64,000 bases of DNA from Oceanobacillus sojae (GCF_900162665.1 NZ_LT727812.1:1036176-1100175); one strand, 5' to 3'; counted from the stretch's first letter, positions 29,473 through 39,160 are shown. Translations and numbers: made by a program. Notes: generated by a model not told the origin, from the letters alone.

Positions 29473-31371
29473 TTATCGCAATGCCTGTTTAATCTGTCTA
29501 ATATAATAAAAACGGACAATAAAGAAATACACAATCTGAATGATTAAAAACAGTCCCAGAACTATAGCCGATTCCTTTACCAGACTGTAGAAAAACATAT
29601 GGGACAGCGCCGTTAATGCTACTGCTCCATGAACCAGTGCAACTGCTATTGGCGCAAAGAAAAGAAGTGCAGTCTGTCTGTTTAAGACTTTCTTCAGTTC
29701 TTTTTCTGTTAACCCCATTTTCGTTATGGCCTGGAATTTTTTCTTATCTTCATCTAAATCGGAGTAAAGTCGGAAATAAAGAAAGCTTCCAGCTGATACG
29801 AAAAAGACGATTCCGATAAATAAGCCGACAAACAGGATGGGCCCATAAGCTTTATTTACTACATATTCTTCATACTGACCAATATGAATTCCTTCTGTAG
29901 ACAACTTATCATCTAATTTTTCTGCCAGGCTTAAAGGAATCTCTTTATCCTCAGCTTCCTGCCAAGCATAATAATTTTCCTCTGCCGCAGATTCAGGCAA
30001 GTTCTCAAAGTCCTGGTCAGATACAACATAATACTCTCTATTAGAAGGCAATACATTGGATAATATCAGATGTTCCGGTTCTATAGCAGTATCTTCATCT
30101 AATTCAAGGACTGCATCTTTTAGCATATCCTCTTCCTGTACATCGGAAATGCTGCCGCCAATACCAAGCAAAATCATTTCAGGACTCACCAAAGCTGGTG
30201 CTCCATCATCTACCTGAAGTGTTTCATTATCACTTAAGTCCGCAATCCGGTTATAATCGGATTCTCTGGTAATAAAAATCCTTGGCTTATCAGGCAATTC
30301 ATAGTAATGAAGCGTTATCTGTTCCTTATCCATATCCATATTTTCTTCCTGCAACGTTTCATCAATATAGGAGACATTTACTTCCTCATTTCCGGTTTCA
30401 TAGTCCTGATAGGAAATCGTAGTTTGATACACCTGTTTTATTCCTGCGGTAAGATAGGACTGAAACCCGTACAATGATCCAATCGCACTGAAAGCAACGG
30501 TAGAAATAATTGCCACTAGGAAAAAGGATCTTGCATTATCCTTCATTCTAAAAGAAAGATCAGAGAAGAGAATCATATTTGTTTTATGCCAGAAAATATT
30601 CTCATTCTTTTTTAACCGCCGGATGATAAATACACTTAATTGCGTAAACAGAAGATACGTACCGATAATGACGACAAGGATAACCGGGACCATTGCAACA
30701 ATCACCTTTAATCCATCGACTGTTAAAGCAACAGCATATCCCGTCCCCAGCAGAAGAACCGCCAGAATGGTTAAAAATAGATTTGCTTTCGGCTCACCCT
30801 TTGACTTCTTATCTCCTTTGATTAAATCAATCAATTTACGGCTCCGCAAAACATAAGATACAAATAAAGAAATCAGGAAAAATAACACCATAAAACAGCC
30901 AAAAGTCAGCAGAATAGGCTGCGTTGGAAAATAAAAAGGCAGTTCATTATCAATAATGAGTACATTTTCTGCAATTAATAAAATACCTTTTGAAAAAATA
31001 AGTCCTAACCCAATACCGCCAATTGTGGCCAGCAGGCCGATAAACATATTCTCCAAAAATACCATTGAGCGGATCTGCTTCATACTCATCCCTTGCATCA
31101 TCAATAACCCGAATTCTTTTTTTCGTGATTGTAAGAAAGAACTCATCGAATAAAGCACAAAGAAAAAAGAAAATACATAGATAATTCCTGCAGCTACATT
31201 CATCCCAAAGCTGATGTAGGAATCCATATTATCTCCCGTCAGCTGTGGATGAGATGCAAATATAGAAAAAGTAAAAAACACCATTACCGTAAAAAGGCTT
31301 GTCAAAAAATAGGCAGCATATAACCGCTTATTCCGGACAACATTATTAAACGCGAACTGACGAAAAGTCAT
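29473..31371 (-). CDS. Bce-type ABC transporter permease (FtsX family, YxdM/BceB-like)
   Basis: 632 residues with about 10 membrane helices: one at the N-terminus (AAYFLTSLFTVMVFF), two FtsX groups and a large extracytoplasmic region around residues 310-510 between TM7 and TM8, the Bce-type topology. The extracellular part senses peptide antibiotics in known systems. It overlaps its ATPase gene by 26 bases and lies with a histidine kinase and response regulator, so it is probably a sensor-exporter of antimicrobial peptides rather than a bulk importer. Closest by context to B. subtilis YxdM. Confidence 0.88.
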   Translation of the reverse strand: MTFRQFAFNNVVRNKRLYAAYFLTSLFTVMVFFTFSIFASHPQLTGDNMDSYISFGMNVAAGIIYVFSFFFVLYSMSSFLQSRKKEFGLLMMQGMSMKQIRSMVFLENMFIGLLATIGGIGLGLIFSKGILLIAENVLIIDNELPFYFPTQPILLTFGCFMVLFFLISLFVSYVLRSRKLIDLIKGDKKSKGEPKANLFLTILAVLLLGTGYAVALTVDGLKVIVAMVPVILVVIIGTYLLFTQLSVFIIRRLKKNENIFWHKTNMILFSDLSFRMKDNARSFFLVAIISTVAFSAIGSLYGFQSYLTAGIKQVYQTTISYQDYETGNEEVNVSYIDETLQEENMDMDKEQITLHYYELPDKPRIFITRESDYNRIADLSDNETLQVDDGAPALVSPEMILLGIGGSISDVQEEDMLKDAVLELDEDTAIEPEHLILSNVLPSNREYYVVSDQDFENLPESAAEENYYAWQEAEDKEIPLSLAEKLDDKLSTEGIHIGQYEEYVVNKAYGPILFVGLFIGIVFFVSAGSFLYFRLYSDLDEDKKKFQAITKMGLTEKELKKVLNRQTALLFFAPIAVALVHGAVALTALSHMFFYSLVKESAIVLGLFLIIQIVYFFIVRFYYIRQIKQALR

Positions 31372-32110
31372 TGGAATCCCCTCCCATTAATGAGAGTGTG
31401 TCGATAATCTTTTGGAAAAATGCCTGCCGGTTATCTCCCCGGTGAATTTCCGAATAAAACTTCCCGTCCCGGATAAACACAACACGATTACAATAACTCG
31501 CCGCCTGGGGATCATGTGTTACCAAAAGCATCGTTGTTTTTTCCTTTTCATTAATTGATTCCAGCATTTCCATCACATCTTTGGAGGATTTTGAATCCAG
31601 ATTCCCTGTCGGCTCATCCGCTAAAAGCAGCTTCGGCGTATGAATCATTGCCCGGGCAACAGCCGCTCTCTGCGCTTGTCCACCGGAGATTTCATACGTT
31701 CTTTTATTCATTATTTCTGTTATACCCAGCTTTGCAGCAATTTCCTTTGCTTTTTTCTTCATTTCACTTACCTTTTTACCATCGAGCGTTAATGGCAGCA
31801 CCATATTTTCTTCCACGGTCAAGGTATGAAGCAAATTAAAATCCTGAAAGACGAACCCTAACTCCCGTCTGCGGAATTGCGCCAGCTTTTCTTTTTTCAG
31901 GCGATGCGGATCCTTTCCATTTATTAAAATTTCACCTGTAGTCGGTTCATCAATCGTAGCAATCATATTCAATAATGTCGTTTTACCGCTCCCGGAAGGT
32001 CCCATAATCCCTACAAATTCATTGTCCTCTACATTCAAATTAATATCTGACAATGCTCGATAGGAAACCTTTCCTTCATATACTTTACTGACCTGTCTTA
32101 CTTTCAGCAT
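31346..32110 (-). CDS. Bce-type ABC transporter ATPase (YxdL/BceA-like)
   Basis: 254 residues. Walker [12 protein letters not shown], signature ISGGQAQRAAVARA, Walker [14 protein letters not shown] and the H-loop LVTHDP are all present. The signature has Ala in place of the usual second Gln (SGGQAQR), as in Bce-like proteins. It powers the permease encoded next, with which it overlaps. Its promoter region includes a palindromic operator at the end of the kinase gene. Confidence 0.93.
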   Translation of the reverse strand: MLKVRQVSKVYEGKVSYRALSDINLNVEDNEFVGIMGPSGSGKTTLLNMIATIDEPTTGEILINGKDPHRLKKEKLAQFRRRELGFVFQDFNLLHTLTVEENMVLPLTLDGKKVSEMKKKAKEIAAKLGITEIMNKRTYEISGGQAQRAAVARAMIHTPKLLLADEPTGNLDSKSSKDVMEMLESINEKEKTTMLLVTHDPQAASYCNRVVFIRDGKFYSEIHRGDNRQAFFQKIIDTLSLMGGDSNDFSSVRV

Positions 32111-32146
32111 AAAAATACTTCCTTCCTTATCATTTAATGTAACCTT

Positions 32147-32214
32147 AGTATATCGCTGTTTTTAAGGAAGGAACTATCGAAATTCCTTTCAGTTACCTTA
32201 CATTGTTGTAAGGT
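32147..32214 (-). promoter_or_regulatory. Operator and promoter of the Bce-type transporter
   Basis: The palindrome ACCTTACA-N4-TGTAAGGT (32195-32214) overlaps the kinase stop codon. Read on the minus strand it continues AACTG. A -10 box TATACT (32147-32152) follows 42 bases later with no clear -35, as expected for an activator-dependent promoter. The same site with near-identical spacing precedes the YxeA-family gene. Confidence 0.75.
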
Positions 32215-33199
32215 TTTGCGTCTCTGAAAAAACAACCCGGAATGTTGTACCCTCTCCCACCTGTGATTCAAATTCAATACGATGATGGAGGTGCTCCACT
32301 GCCTCTTTTATCAAATACAGCCCCATCCCGGTAGATTCTCTGAATTTCCTGCCATTTTCTCCAGTGTAAAATGCATCAAAAATACGTTTCTTATCTTCTT
32401 CCGGAATCCCTACTCCAAAATCCTGCACTTCCAAAACGGCTTCTTTTTCTCTTTCATAGATAGAGATAAGAATCGAATTGCTTTTTCCTGCTGAATACTT
32501 TACTGCATTTAAGACAAGCTGGGTTAAAATAAAGAAAAGCCACTTTTCATCTGTTTGTACAGTCAACCCTTCTGTTCTTTCTTCCACTTTCGGATAGACT
32601 TTATTACGTATGTAGAATCGTTTATTTTCTCCATTTACTTCATGTACTAATGACTCCAGGTGAATCGGTTTGATATGAAAATCCTGTTCAATTGTCCGCA
32701 GTCTGGCCATATAAAGAATCGTATTTAAACCTGTTTTCATCCGCTCGGTTTCTTCTCTGATACTGGACGAATCCGGCTCGTCCAGACTCTGTGCAGTAAG
32801 CTCAATTACAGAGATGGGTGTTTTCATCTGATGCACCCAATGATCCATCTGTTTAAGATGCTCCTCTCTTTCCTTTCCAATCGTATTTATCTGCTGCTGG
32901 TAATGCTTATATTGGCTCCGTAAAAGTTCGTTCAAAGCTTCCGAAACCGGATGCTGGCCGCTCTTCTGCAATGATTCATCCAGTGTTTCTAAAGGTCTGC
33001 TTAATCGCTGATAAAATGCGCGCCGGCTGAAATATTGATAAAAAAGATAGCAGGCAAGGAGAAAGAAGCCGATAAAAATTGCATATAAAGCCGGCAGCAG
33101 ATTCCGGTAACCATCCAGCCAATAAATAATCAAAATGGAAGCAAATTGTAATATGTTGAGAGCAATCAGCAGAGCATGCTCCTTAAAAAATAACCTCAT
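32198..33199 (-). CDS. Intramembrane-sensing histidine kinase (BceS/YxdK-like)
   Basis: 333 residues. Two close helices at 9-55 with a very short extracellular loop leave no sensor domain, the mark of BceS-like kinases that sense through their ABC transporter. The phosphorylated His is in WVHQMKTPISV. The ATPase domain has LVLNAVKYS, VQDFGVGIP and GMGLYLI. It is separated from its regulator gene by an acetyltransferase gene. The 87-base gap to the ATPase gene holds the promoter of the transporter. Confidence 0.92.
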   Translation of the reverse strand: MRLFFKEHALLIALNILQFASILIIYWLDGYRNLLPALYAIFIGFFLLACYLFYQYFSRRAFYQRLSRPLETLDESLQKSGQHPVSEALNELLRSQYKHYQQQINTIGKEREEHLKQMDHWVHQMKTPISVIELTAQSLDEPDSSSIREETERMKTGLNTILYMARLRTIEQDFHIKPIHLESLVHEVNGENKRFYIRNKVYPKVEERTEGLTVQTDEKWLFFILTQLVLNAVKYSAGKSNSILISIYEREKEAVLEVQDFGVGIPEEDKKRIFDAFYTGENGRKFRESTGMGLYLIKEAVEHLHHRIEFESQVGEGTTFRVVFSETQNLTTM

Positions 33200-33274
33200 T
33201 GCAAATCTCCTTTGAATCCTGAGACATTTTTCTAACTTTTAAATCCTGTTTGAATGTAAAATAAATATCATATT

Positions 33275-33712
33275 TTAAACATCACGACTTAGAAATACAA
33301 GCCTCTCAATTTCTTTAAAACCATTTCTCTTATAAAATTCTTCTGCAGGTATTCCTCTGTCGGTTAAAAGAGAAATAGTCGCCACCCCATTTGAACCTAT
33401 TATTTTCTTCAAATAACCCATGAGCGCTTTCCCAATTCCTTTATTCTGCTGATTTGTGTCCACACACATCTCATTAATAAAAAACTCATCGCCGCTCCAC
33501 CATACCCGCCGCGCTCCGAAAATAAATCCGACTATCTCGTTATTTTCAACTGCGGAGACACCCAAAAATCCTGGAGTCCGGTAAAAATCTGATAAATATT
33601 GTTGTGCTTTTTCTAATGTCCATTCATCATTCCACGGTTCTTCATTAAAAACCGTTAAGAATAATTTACTGCATATAATCAAATCGCCTTCTTCGACAGT
33701 TCTAAATTGCAT
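33275..33712 (-). CDS. GNAT acetyltransferase inside the Bce-type operon
   Basis: 145 residues. NEMCVDTNQQNKGIGKALMGYL is the acetyl-CoA-binding loop, and FYKRNGFKEIERLVFL the last strands. It lies 24 bases after the response-regulator gene and 75 before the kinase gene on the same strand, so it is cotranscribed. The family includes enzymes that acetylate antibiotics, polyamines and peptides. Position inside a peptide-sensing operon makes detoxification or regulator modification a reasonable guess, not proven. Confidence 0.85.
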   Translation of the reverse strand: MQFRTVEEGDLIICSKLFLTVFNEEPWNDEWTLEKAQQYLSDFYRTPGFLGVSAVENNEIVGFIFGARRVWWSGDEFFINEMCVDTNQQNKGIGKALMGYLKKIIGSNGVATISLLTDRGIPAEEFYKRNGFKEIERLVFLSRDV

Positions 33713-33736
33713 GTTAACACTCCCTTTTTAGTTACA

Positions 33737-34435
33737 TCATTCTTCATTAAGCATACTTTTCAGCCGGTAACCAACACCCCTGACCGTTTCAACACCATCC
33801 TCTATTCCTATGGACTGCAGCTTTTTCCGTACTCTTGTTATATTGACATTTAACGTATTTTCATCCACATAGGTCTGATCATCCCACAGCTTTTCCAGCA
33901 GATCTTCCCTGCCGGCAACACGCGGATAACGGTTCATTATTGTTTCGATGATGTCTGCTTCTTTTTTAGATAGAAATGTATCTTTTCCGGCAAAGGTTAA
34001 CTCCAGACGCTCAGGTAAAAGCTTTAGACCTTCTACCTCCAAAAAACGTTCCTTAACATCCTGTGCATATTCTCCATAAGCACGGCGCAACTGGCTCCGT
34101 ATTTTAGCCATCACAATTTCAGCACTGAACGGCTTTGTTATAAAGTCATCGCCGCCGTTCTCGAGTGCCATTACCTGATCCATCTCTCCCGTCCGGGCAG
34201 AAATAAAAATGACCGGGCAGGTAGACTCCTTGCGAATTTGTCTGCACCAGTAATAACCATCATAGCTTGGCAAATTAATATCTAAAAGCACCAGGTCAGG
34301 TTTTGAATTTTGAAAAACATCCATAATCCGTTCAAAATCCGTAACAAAAGCTACCTGATAGCCATATTTTTCAATATAATCCTGTAAGTGCTTCGAAATC
34401 TTCGGATCGTCTTCTACTATCATAATGGTTTGCAT
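33737..34435 (-). CDS. OmpR-family response regulator (BceR/YxdJ-like)
   Basis: 232 residues. The receiver has the acidic pair in VEDDP, phosphoacceptor Asp in LVLLDINLP and Lys in DDFITKPFS. The C-terminal winged helix (EADIIETIMNRYPRVAGREDLLEKLWDD, then TRVRKKLQ) binds DNA. It should be phosphorylated by the kinase encoded downstream and bind the ACCTTACA palindromes at 32195 and 34520. Confidence 0.93.
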   Translation of the reverse strand: MQTIMIVEDDPKISKHLQDYIEKYGYQVAFVTDFERIMDVFQNSKPDLVLLDINLPSYDGYYWCRQIRKESTCPVIFISARTGEMDQVMALENGGDDFITKPFSAEIVMAKIRSQLRRAYGEYAQDVKERFLEVEGLKLLPERLELTFAGKDTFLSKKEADIIETIMNRYPRVAGREDLLEKLWDDQTYVDENTLNVNITRVRKKLQSIGIEDGVETVRGVGYRLKSMLNEE

Positions 34436-34519
34436 TTATATTCCCCTTTTATGTATGCTTTGTTTTTAATAATTATTGCATAGTTTGAAATGAACCACAA
34501 AAAAAGAGGAAGCATTTTC

Positions 34520-34586
34520 ACCTTACAATTATGTAAGGTAACTGTAAGAATAAACGATTTTTACAGTCTGTCTCCTTCTTTACAAT
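34520..34586 (+). promoter_or_regulatory. Operator and promoter of the YxeA-family gene
   Basis: ACCTTACA-N4-TGTAAGGT (34520-34539) is followed by AACTGTAAG. A -10 box TACAAT starts at 34581, 41 bases later. Sequence and spacing match the site in front of the ABC transporter on the other strand, so both are likely targets of the same response regulator. Confidence 0.75.
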
Positions 34587-34623
34587 AAAGCTGAGAATAA
34601 AGAGTAAAAAGGAGTGTCACCAA

Positions 34624-34986
34624 ATGAAAAAAGCAGTAAAGATATTGATTGGAATCCTCATTATATTTACAATTGCAGCGGCAGTCATCCAAAAGACAAC
34701 AGCAGGCATTATTCCATTAACAGACTGGTTATTACAGCACCCTGTAGAAACCTATTACGTAGAGACATCAGAAGATAATTATGAAAAGCTGTGGACCGGG
34801 AAATATAAGTATGTCTTTCTAGGGTATAACGAAGAAGGCGATGAACAGCAAATTACAAAAGTGATGAATAAAGAGCTGCGGCCAAATGCTTTTCTGCGTA
34901 TGGATGCATCGGGCAGCTATGGAAAGGGCTGGATTGAAGTCATGGAGGAGGATATTCCGGAAAAACCTTTAATGCAGCTGTATTAA
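34624..34986 (+). CDS. YxeA family protein (DUF1093)
   Basis: 120 residues. An N-terminal membrane segment or uncleaved signal (residues 5-24) is followed by a small domain including YYVETSEDNYEKLWTGKYKYVFLGYNEEG and LRPNAFLRM, typical of YxeA/DUF1093 (OB-like fold). In B. subtilis yxeA follows yxdJKLM and responds to cationic peptide. Here it is divergent from the regulator gene but carries the same operator. AAGGAGTG is the ribosome binding site. Confidence 0.85.
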   Translation: MKKAVKILIGILIIFTIAAAVIQKTTAGIIPLTDWLLQHPVETYYVETSEDNYEKLWTGKYKYVFLGYNEEGDEQQITKVMNKELRPNAFLRMDASGSYGKGWIEVMEEDIPEKPLMQLY

Positions 34987-35060
34987 GATCTAGGATCAAA
35001 AAATAAGATTATGAGGAGAGGCTAACCAAGCTAATCCCTTTTGGCAAAATGGAATCTAAA

Positions 35061-35096
35061 AACAGGAGTACTTCCCTTTTAAGGAAATACTCCTGT
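35061..35096 (-). terminator. Terminator after PASTA-protein operon
   Basis: AACAGGAGTA and TACTCCTGTT form a stem with inner TTCC/GGAA pairs, followed by TTTTTAG on the minus strand. It also lies downstream of the convergent YxeA-family gene. Confidence 0.85.
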
Positions 35097-35153
35097 TATA
35101 TTATTCCTCCGCATATTCGATTTCGAGAACCTCGAACCCGTTAGCTGTCTCTC

Positions 35154-36722
35154 TTACTTCTCATCTACTTCAAGATTTTCTCCATCTTCCAATAAATCTT
35201 GAGATTCTTCTGCTCCAGGCTCTGGATCAAGCTCTCCTTGTCCCACATCTTCACCTGCACCAGACTCCGGATAGATATTTTCCGGCCCTTCACTAAAATC
35301 TGGCGGATTAGGCGGTGCAGAAGCATTATTACTAATTCTGACCTCTACTGTATAAGTCATCGGTACAAATTCATTAAACACACCCATATCAACAACTGTT
35401 CCCTTTAGTTCTGATGAATCAACATACTTCACAATATAGTTAATATCAGCACCCTTTGATTTATATTGTTCATAGAACAATTTTGGCAAATCGCCTTCTG
35501 ATTGGCCACGGAAATCATGTAAATATGGTCTGCCCTGCGAATACGTAACGGTAACACTTTTATCATCTTTGTTCGTCAGCTTCGTATCCGGTTCAACAGA
35601 TTGTGAAATAAGCGAGCCATAGGCAACATCAGCGTGAAAAGCATGCTTCACCGTCACATTTAAATCCGGATAATTCATGGCTGCCTCTTCTGCAGTTAAT
35701 CCAGAAAAGCTTGGAACGATTACAGCTTTACCTGCAGATACAACAACTTCCATCTTATCTCTTTTCGCAATTTTTTCGTCTGCGGCTTCACTTTGACTGA
35801 TAATATTTCCTTCTTCAACACTGTCAGAATCAGCCTCTTCATAGGTCATCTCGACTTCATTCTTTTCTGCCCATTTTTCCACTTCTTCTTTAGCAACTCC
35901 AGTAAAATCAGGGATGGTAATATTCTTCTCAAAAACCTCTTCCCCTTTTGAATAATAAACAGCTGCACTATCTTTGCGCTTATATTCTGATTCTGCAATA
36001 TTGCTATCCTTGATGGAAAATTTGATAAAGTCTCCAGCTTCTATATCATCACTATATTCTGTCACCATCTGCAGATTTTCTGCCTTATTTTCATCAATCC
36101 AGGTCTGTGCTTCCTCCTGGGTCATTTCTGAAAAATCAGCAAGCGGAATAATCTCTTCCGGGTCTGCACCTAAACTGCTGGTTAATTTCAATGCTTTCCC
36201 TTTTCTAATTCTGTCACCTTCAGCTACGCTTTGAGAAATAACCTGATTCGCATCATATTCCATACTGTACTCCTGCTCTAATTCAACCTCGACATCATTC
36301 TCGCCGGCCCAGGCACGGACTTCCGAAACTGGCTGGTCCACAAAATTTTCAACCTTTACATGAACAAGCATATAATAAATGAAGAAAATCAATAGACAAG
36401 CTAAAACAGACCCTGCAATAATCAGCCACATCCGCAGCTTCTTCTTCCTGCGGTAATCCAGATCAATCTCTACTTCCTCTTCCGCATCCTGCCGGCGGCT
36501 GCTTCTGGAGGAGACAGGCGCAGAAACCAGGGTGGTCTCACGCTTATGTACGGCTTCTTCCTTTTCCACAGCAGAAGCCTGTTCCTCCTGCTTCTGCTGC
36601 GTTTCTTTTTCTTCCTGCTTCTCCGTTTTCTTCTCTTCTTTATTTTTTATTTCCTTGTCTTCTTTTTCGTTCACCAGATCGTCATATTTATCTTTATTAA
36701 ATTTTGATAAAAAATCACTCAT
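35154..36722 (-). CDS. Membrane-anchored protein with about five PASTA-like repeats
   Basis: 522 residues. A highly charged Lys/Glu/Gln-rich cytoplasmic region (1-96) precedes one membrane helix (about 97-120). Five repeats of 65-70 residues follow, with PASTA hallmarks such as DQPVSEVRAWAG, VISQSVAEGDRI, PDFTGVAKEEVEKWA and SGLTAEEA. The tail is acidic and Pro-rich. PASTA repeats in PrkC/StkP and PBP2x bind muropeptides or beta-lactams; here there is no kinase or transpeptidase domain. The start ATG 36722 overlaps the end of the ABC ATPase gene by 8 bases (coupled), so it likely works with that transporter. Confidence 0.85.
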   Translation of the reverse strand: MSDFLSKFNKDKYDDLVNEKEDKEIKNKEEKKTEKQEEKETQQKQEEQASAVEKEEAVHKRETTLVSAPVSSRSSRRQDAEEEVEIDLDYRRKKKLRMWLIIAGSVLACLLIFFIYYMLVHVKVENFVDQPVSEVRAWAGENDVEVELEQEYSMEYDANQVISQSVAEGDRIRKGKALKLTSSLGADPEEIIPLADFSEMTQEEAQTWIDENKAENLQMVTEYSDDIEAGDFIKFSIKDSNIAESEYKRKDSAAVYYSKGEEVFEKNITIPDFTGVAKEEVEKWAEKNEVEMTYEEADSDSVEEGNIISQSEAADEKIAKRDKMEVVVSAGKAVIVPSFSGLTAEEAAMNYPDLNVTVKHAFHADVAYGSLISQSVEPDTKLTNKDDKSVTVTYSQGRPYLHDFRGQSEGDLPKLFYEQYKSKGADINYIVKYVDSSELKGTVVDMGVFNEFVPMTYTVEVRISNNASAPPNPPDFSEGPENIYPESGAGEDVGQGELDPEPGAEESQDLLEDGENLEVDEK

Positions 36723-37389
36723 AAGCAGACAGTACACCCTTCCTCAAACGGAAAGCCTGATCGGACTGCAGGGCGATTTCATTGGAGTGCGTTACCACGA
36801 TGACACATTTCCCATGTTCATGTGCTAATCTTTTAAAGATATCAATGATTTCCTGCTCCATCTCTTCATCAAGATTTCCTGTCGGCTCATCGGCGAGAAT
36901 TAATTCTACATTGGTTGCCAGAGCGCGGGCAATAGCCACACGCTGCTGTTCTCCTCCGGAAAGTCTGTTCACAAGGCGATCAGCTTTGTTTTTCACAATA
37001 CCGATGTAATCCAGTAAGTTATAAGCAACTGTTTTTGTATCTTCCGGAATTTCATTTTCTGTAATAGACATTGGAACCAGTACATTTTCAACAGCTGTGA
37101 AAGTTGGAACCAGATTATAGCTTTGGAAAATAATTCCGACATTATTGCGGCGATACTTTTCGTATCCGATTTTCTTGATGTCTTCTTCGTTAAACAATAT
37201 TTCTCCACTATGCGGCGAATCCAAGGCACTGAGTAATGATAGCAAGGTGGTTTTTCCCGAGCCGGACTGCCCTAAAATCGTATAAAACTTTCCCTTTTCA
37301 AAAGAGATCGATGTATCCTTTAATATATAACGGCGCTGCTCGCCATCCTGATAATAATAATTTAAATCCTTCGCTTCTAATATCATCAT
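36715..37389 (-). CDS. ABC transporter ATPase (MacB/LolD class)
   Basis: 224 residues. Walker [13 protein letters not shown], signature [15 protein letters not shown], Walker [15 protein letters not shown]-loop VVVTHS. The class works with FtsX-type permeases in mechanotransmission or envelope maintenance. It starts 12 bases after the permease gene and ends inside the PASTA gene. All three form one operon. Confidence 0.93.
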   Translation of the reverse strand: MMILEAKDLNYYYQDGEQRRYILKDTSISFEKGKFYTILGQSGSGKTTLLSLLSALDSPHSGEILFNEEDIKKIGYEKYRRNNVGIIFQSYNLVPTFTAVENVLVPMSITENEIPEDTKTVAYNLLDYIGIVKNKADRLVNRLSGGEQQRVAIARALATNVELILADEPTGNLDEEMEQEIIDIFKRLAHEHGKCVIVVTHSNEIALQSDQAFRLRKGVLSAYE

Positions 37390-37401
37390 TTCACCTCTCT
37401 A

Positions 37402-38859
37402 TTACATCAGTATTTTCTTTGGATTCAGCCTTACAATATATATAAGCGGAATAATAGTTGAAATTAAGATTGTTACCAGACCAACACCATAGAAGCCCAG
37501 AATATAACTGGAATTAAGCGTTACTTCATAGGAATCCATCACGTCATCTGCTGTCAAATCCGTACTAATACCTTCATAGTAATATTCTTCATAGTACTCA
37601 TCTTTGTTATCATCGGCTTTCATCATCGTATCAGATACCTGCTGCGCGAGAAGATTTCCGCTGAATAGCGATAAGGTAATACCAACGACGGCAACGACCA
37701 TAACCTCAATTAAAATCTGTCCAACGACCCTGCTTCTCTTCTCTCCCAGAGATAAGTAAATCCCCAATTCGCGTTTGCGGTCCCGTAAGAACAGTAAAAC
37801 TACTAAACCAGTAATCAATACAGTTGCAATTACCGCAACAATTAAAACATATTTCGCTAATTTCGACATCGATTCTATCGGCCCTGCAATATTTTCGTAC
37901 TGGTCACTTGCACTAATCACTGTATATAGCTCAGGCAGTAATGGTTTTACTTCTTCTGTAAATGCTTCAATATCTTCCGGATTATTCAAATAATAGATAG
38001 GTTCATAGTATTCAAATGATTCCTCTTCTCCTTCCATCATCTCAGCAAATTCTTCATCAGCCTTCATGTACTCTTCCCAGTTAAATTGCGATTCATCAAT
38101 GACAATTTCATTAGGAACATATACTGTATTGTGATATTCCATATCATCCGTAAGAATCATCATGCCACTATCTGCATTTTCATCCGTTTCTTTCTTCGCT
38201 TCCTGAGGTTCAAATAAGCCAATTATCTCCAATACAACATCACGGGAGGTAACGAAATCTTCCTCGCCAGTCTCTTCGTCATAAGTATAAACCTCATTCG
38301 CTAAAGTGAAGGTATCTCCCACATGCAAATTATTTTCGTTTGCGAGTTTGTGAGAAATAATTGTCACAGATGTACCTTTTTCAATTTCATCATCTGTAAA
38401 TACACGGCCATCTGTCAGCTCAGCTTTTCCTTCTTCAAAATCAATAACCGGGGCGTAGTTAATCCCCTTTAGTCTGAAATCCATACTTGGACCGTCAACA
38501 AAATAATCGCCATCCATTTCTTCATCCTGATAGCGTTCTACACTCTCTGATCCCATCCAGGTAGACATACTGTAATCATAATATTTTACATAAGAAAGAT
38601 TGCCAATTTCTTTTATTAAATCAACATTGATCTCTTCTACATCTGTATCAGGCTTTGCTTCCCATTCATCGTAATCAATATCAATTGTTGCTGCCGTTCC
38701 AAGTCTCTCTTTAATAGTGGACTCTACATTTCCCGTTGCCTGCTGGATAGAAATGGCACCGGATATTAAATTCCCTAAAATAAAAATAACTGCCAATAAA
38801 ATTAAAGACTTTCCTTTTTTTCTTGTAATACCTAGAAACCCACGCTTGATAAAATTCAT
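37402..38859 (-). CDS. MacB/FtsX-type ABC permease
   Basis: About 485 residues from ATG 38859, with GAGGGGGTC upstream. One N-terminal helix (GKSLILLAVIFILGNLISGA), a long extracytoplasmic domain of about 300 residues, and three C-terminal helices (the second after KRSRVVGQILIEVMVVAVVG) give the four-helix MacB topology. The external domain is rich in Asp and Glu. It is transcribed with its ATPase and the PASTA-repeat protein. First gene of the operon. Confidence 0.9.
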   Translation of the reverse strand: MNFIKRGFLGITRKKGKSLILLAVIFILGNLISGAISIQQATGNVESTIKERLGTAATIDIDYDEWEAKPDTDVEEINVDLIKEIGNLSYVKYYDYSMSTWMGSESVERYQDEEMDGDYFVDGPSMDFRLKGINYAPVIDFEEGKAELTDGRVFTDDEIEKGTSVTIISHKLANENNLHVGDTFTLANEVYTYDEETGEEDFVTSRDVVLEIIGLFEPQEAKKETDENADSGMMILTDDMEYHNTVYVPNEIVIDESQFNWEEYMKADEEFAEMMEGEEESFEYYEPIYYLNNPEDIEAFTEEVKPLLPELYTVISASDQYENIAGPIESMSKLAKYVLIVAVIATVLITGLVVLLFLRDRKRELGIYLSLGEKRSRVVGQILIEVMVVAVVGITLSLFSGNLLAQQVSDTMMKADDNKDEYYEEYYYEGISTDLTADDVMDSYEVTLNSSYILGFYGVGLVTILISTIIPLIYIVRLNPKKILM

Positions 38860-39107
38860 TACTGACCCCCTCAACATAATATTGACAACGGCTTCTTTTA
38901 AAGGATAAATATTACATCTTTTTCAATGCAACTATCCAAATTCTCTCTCTAACGGAGCCGCTCACCTCATTCTAATTATTCATTTTTGTCATACTGTATT
39001 AATACATTAAGACACTCATCTAAATGTATTATATTCGTAATATAATAGAAATACAATAGTAATCTAGAAAATTATCCAAATTTTTCTTATCTTTGATATA
39101 AAAATAA

Positions 39108-39160
39108 AAAACTGTATCTATCATCCTAATAAATTTCAGTTATTTAACAGATACAGTTTT
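39108..39160. repeat. Inverted repeat, orphan terminator
   Basis: AAACTGTATCT and AGATACAGTTT flank a 30-base loop in a gene-free region, with A and T tracts outside. It may end transcripts from either side. Confidence 0.5.
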
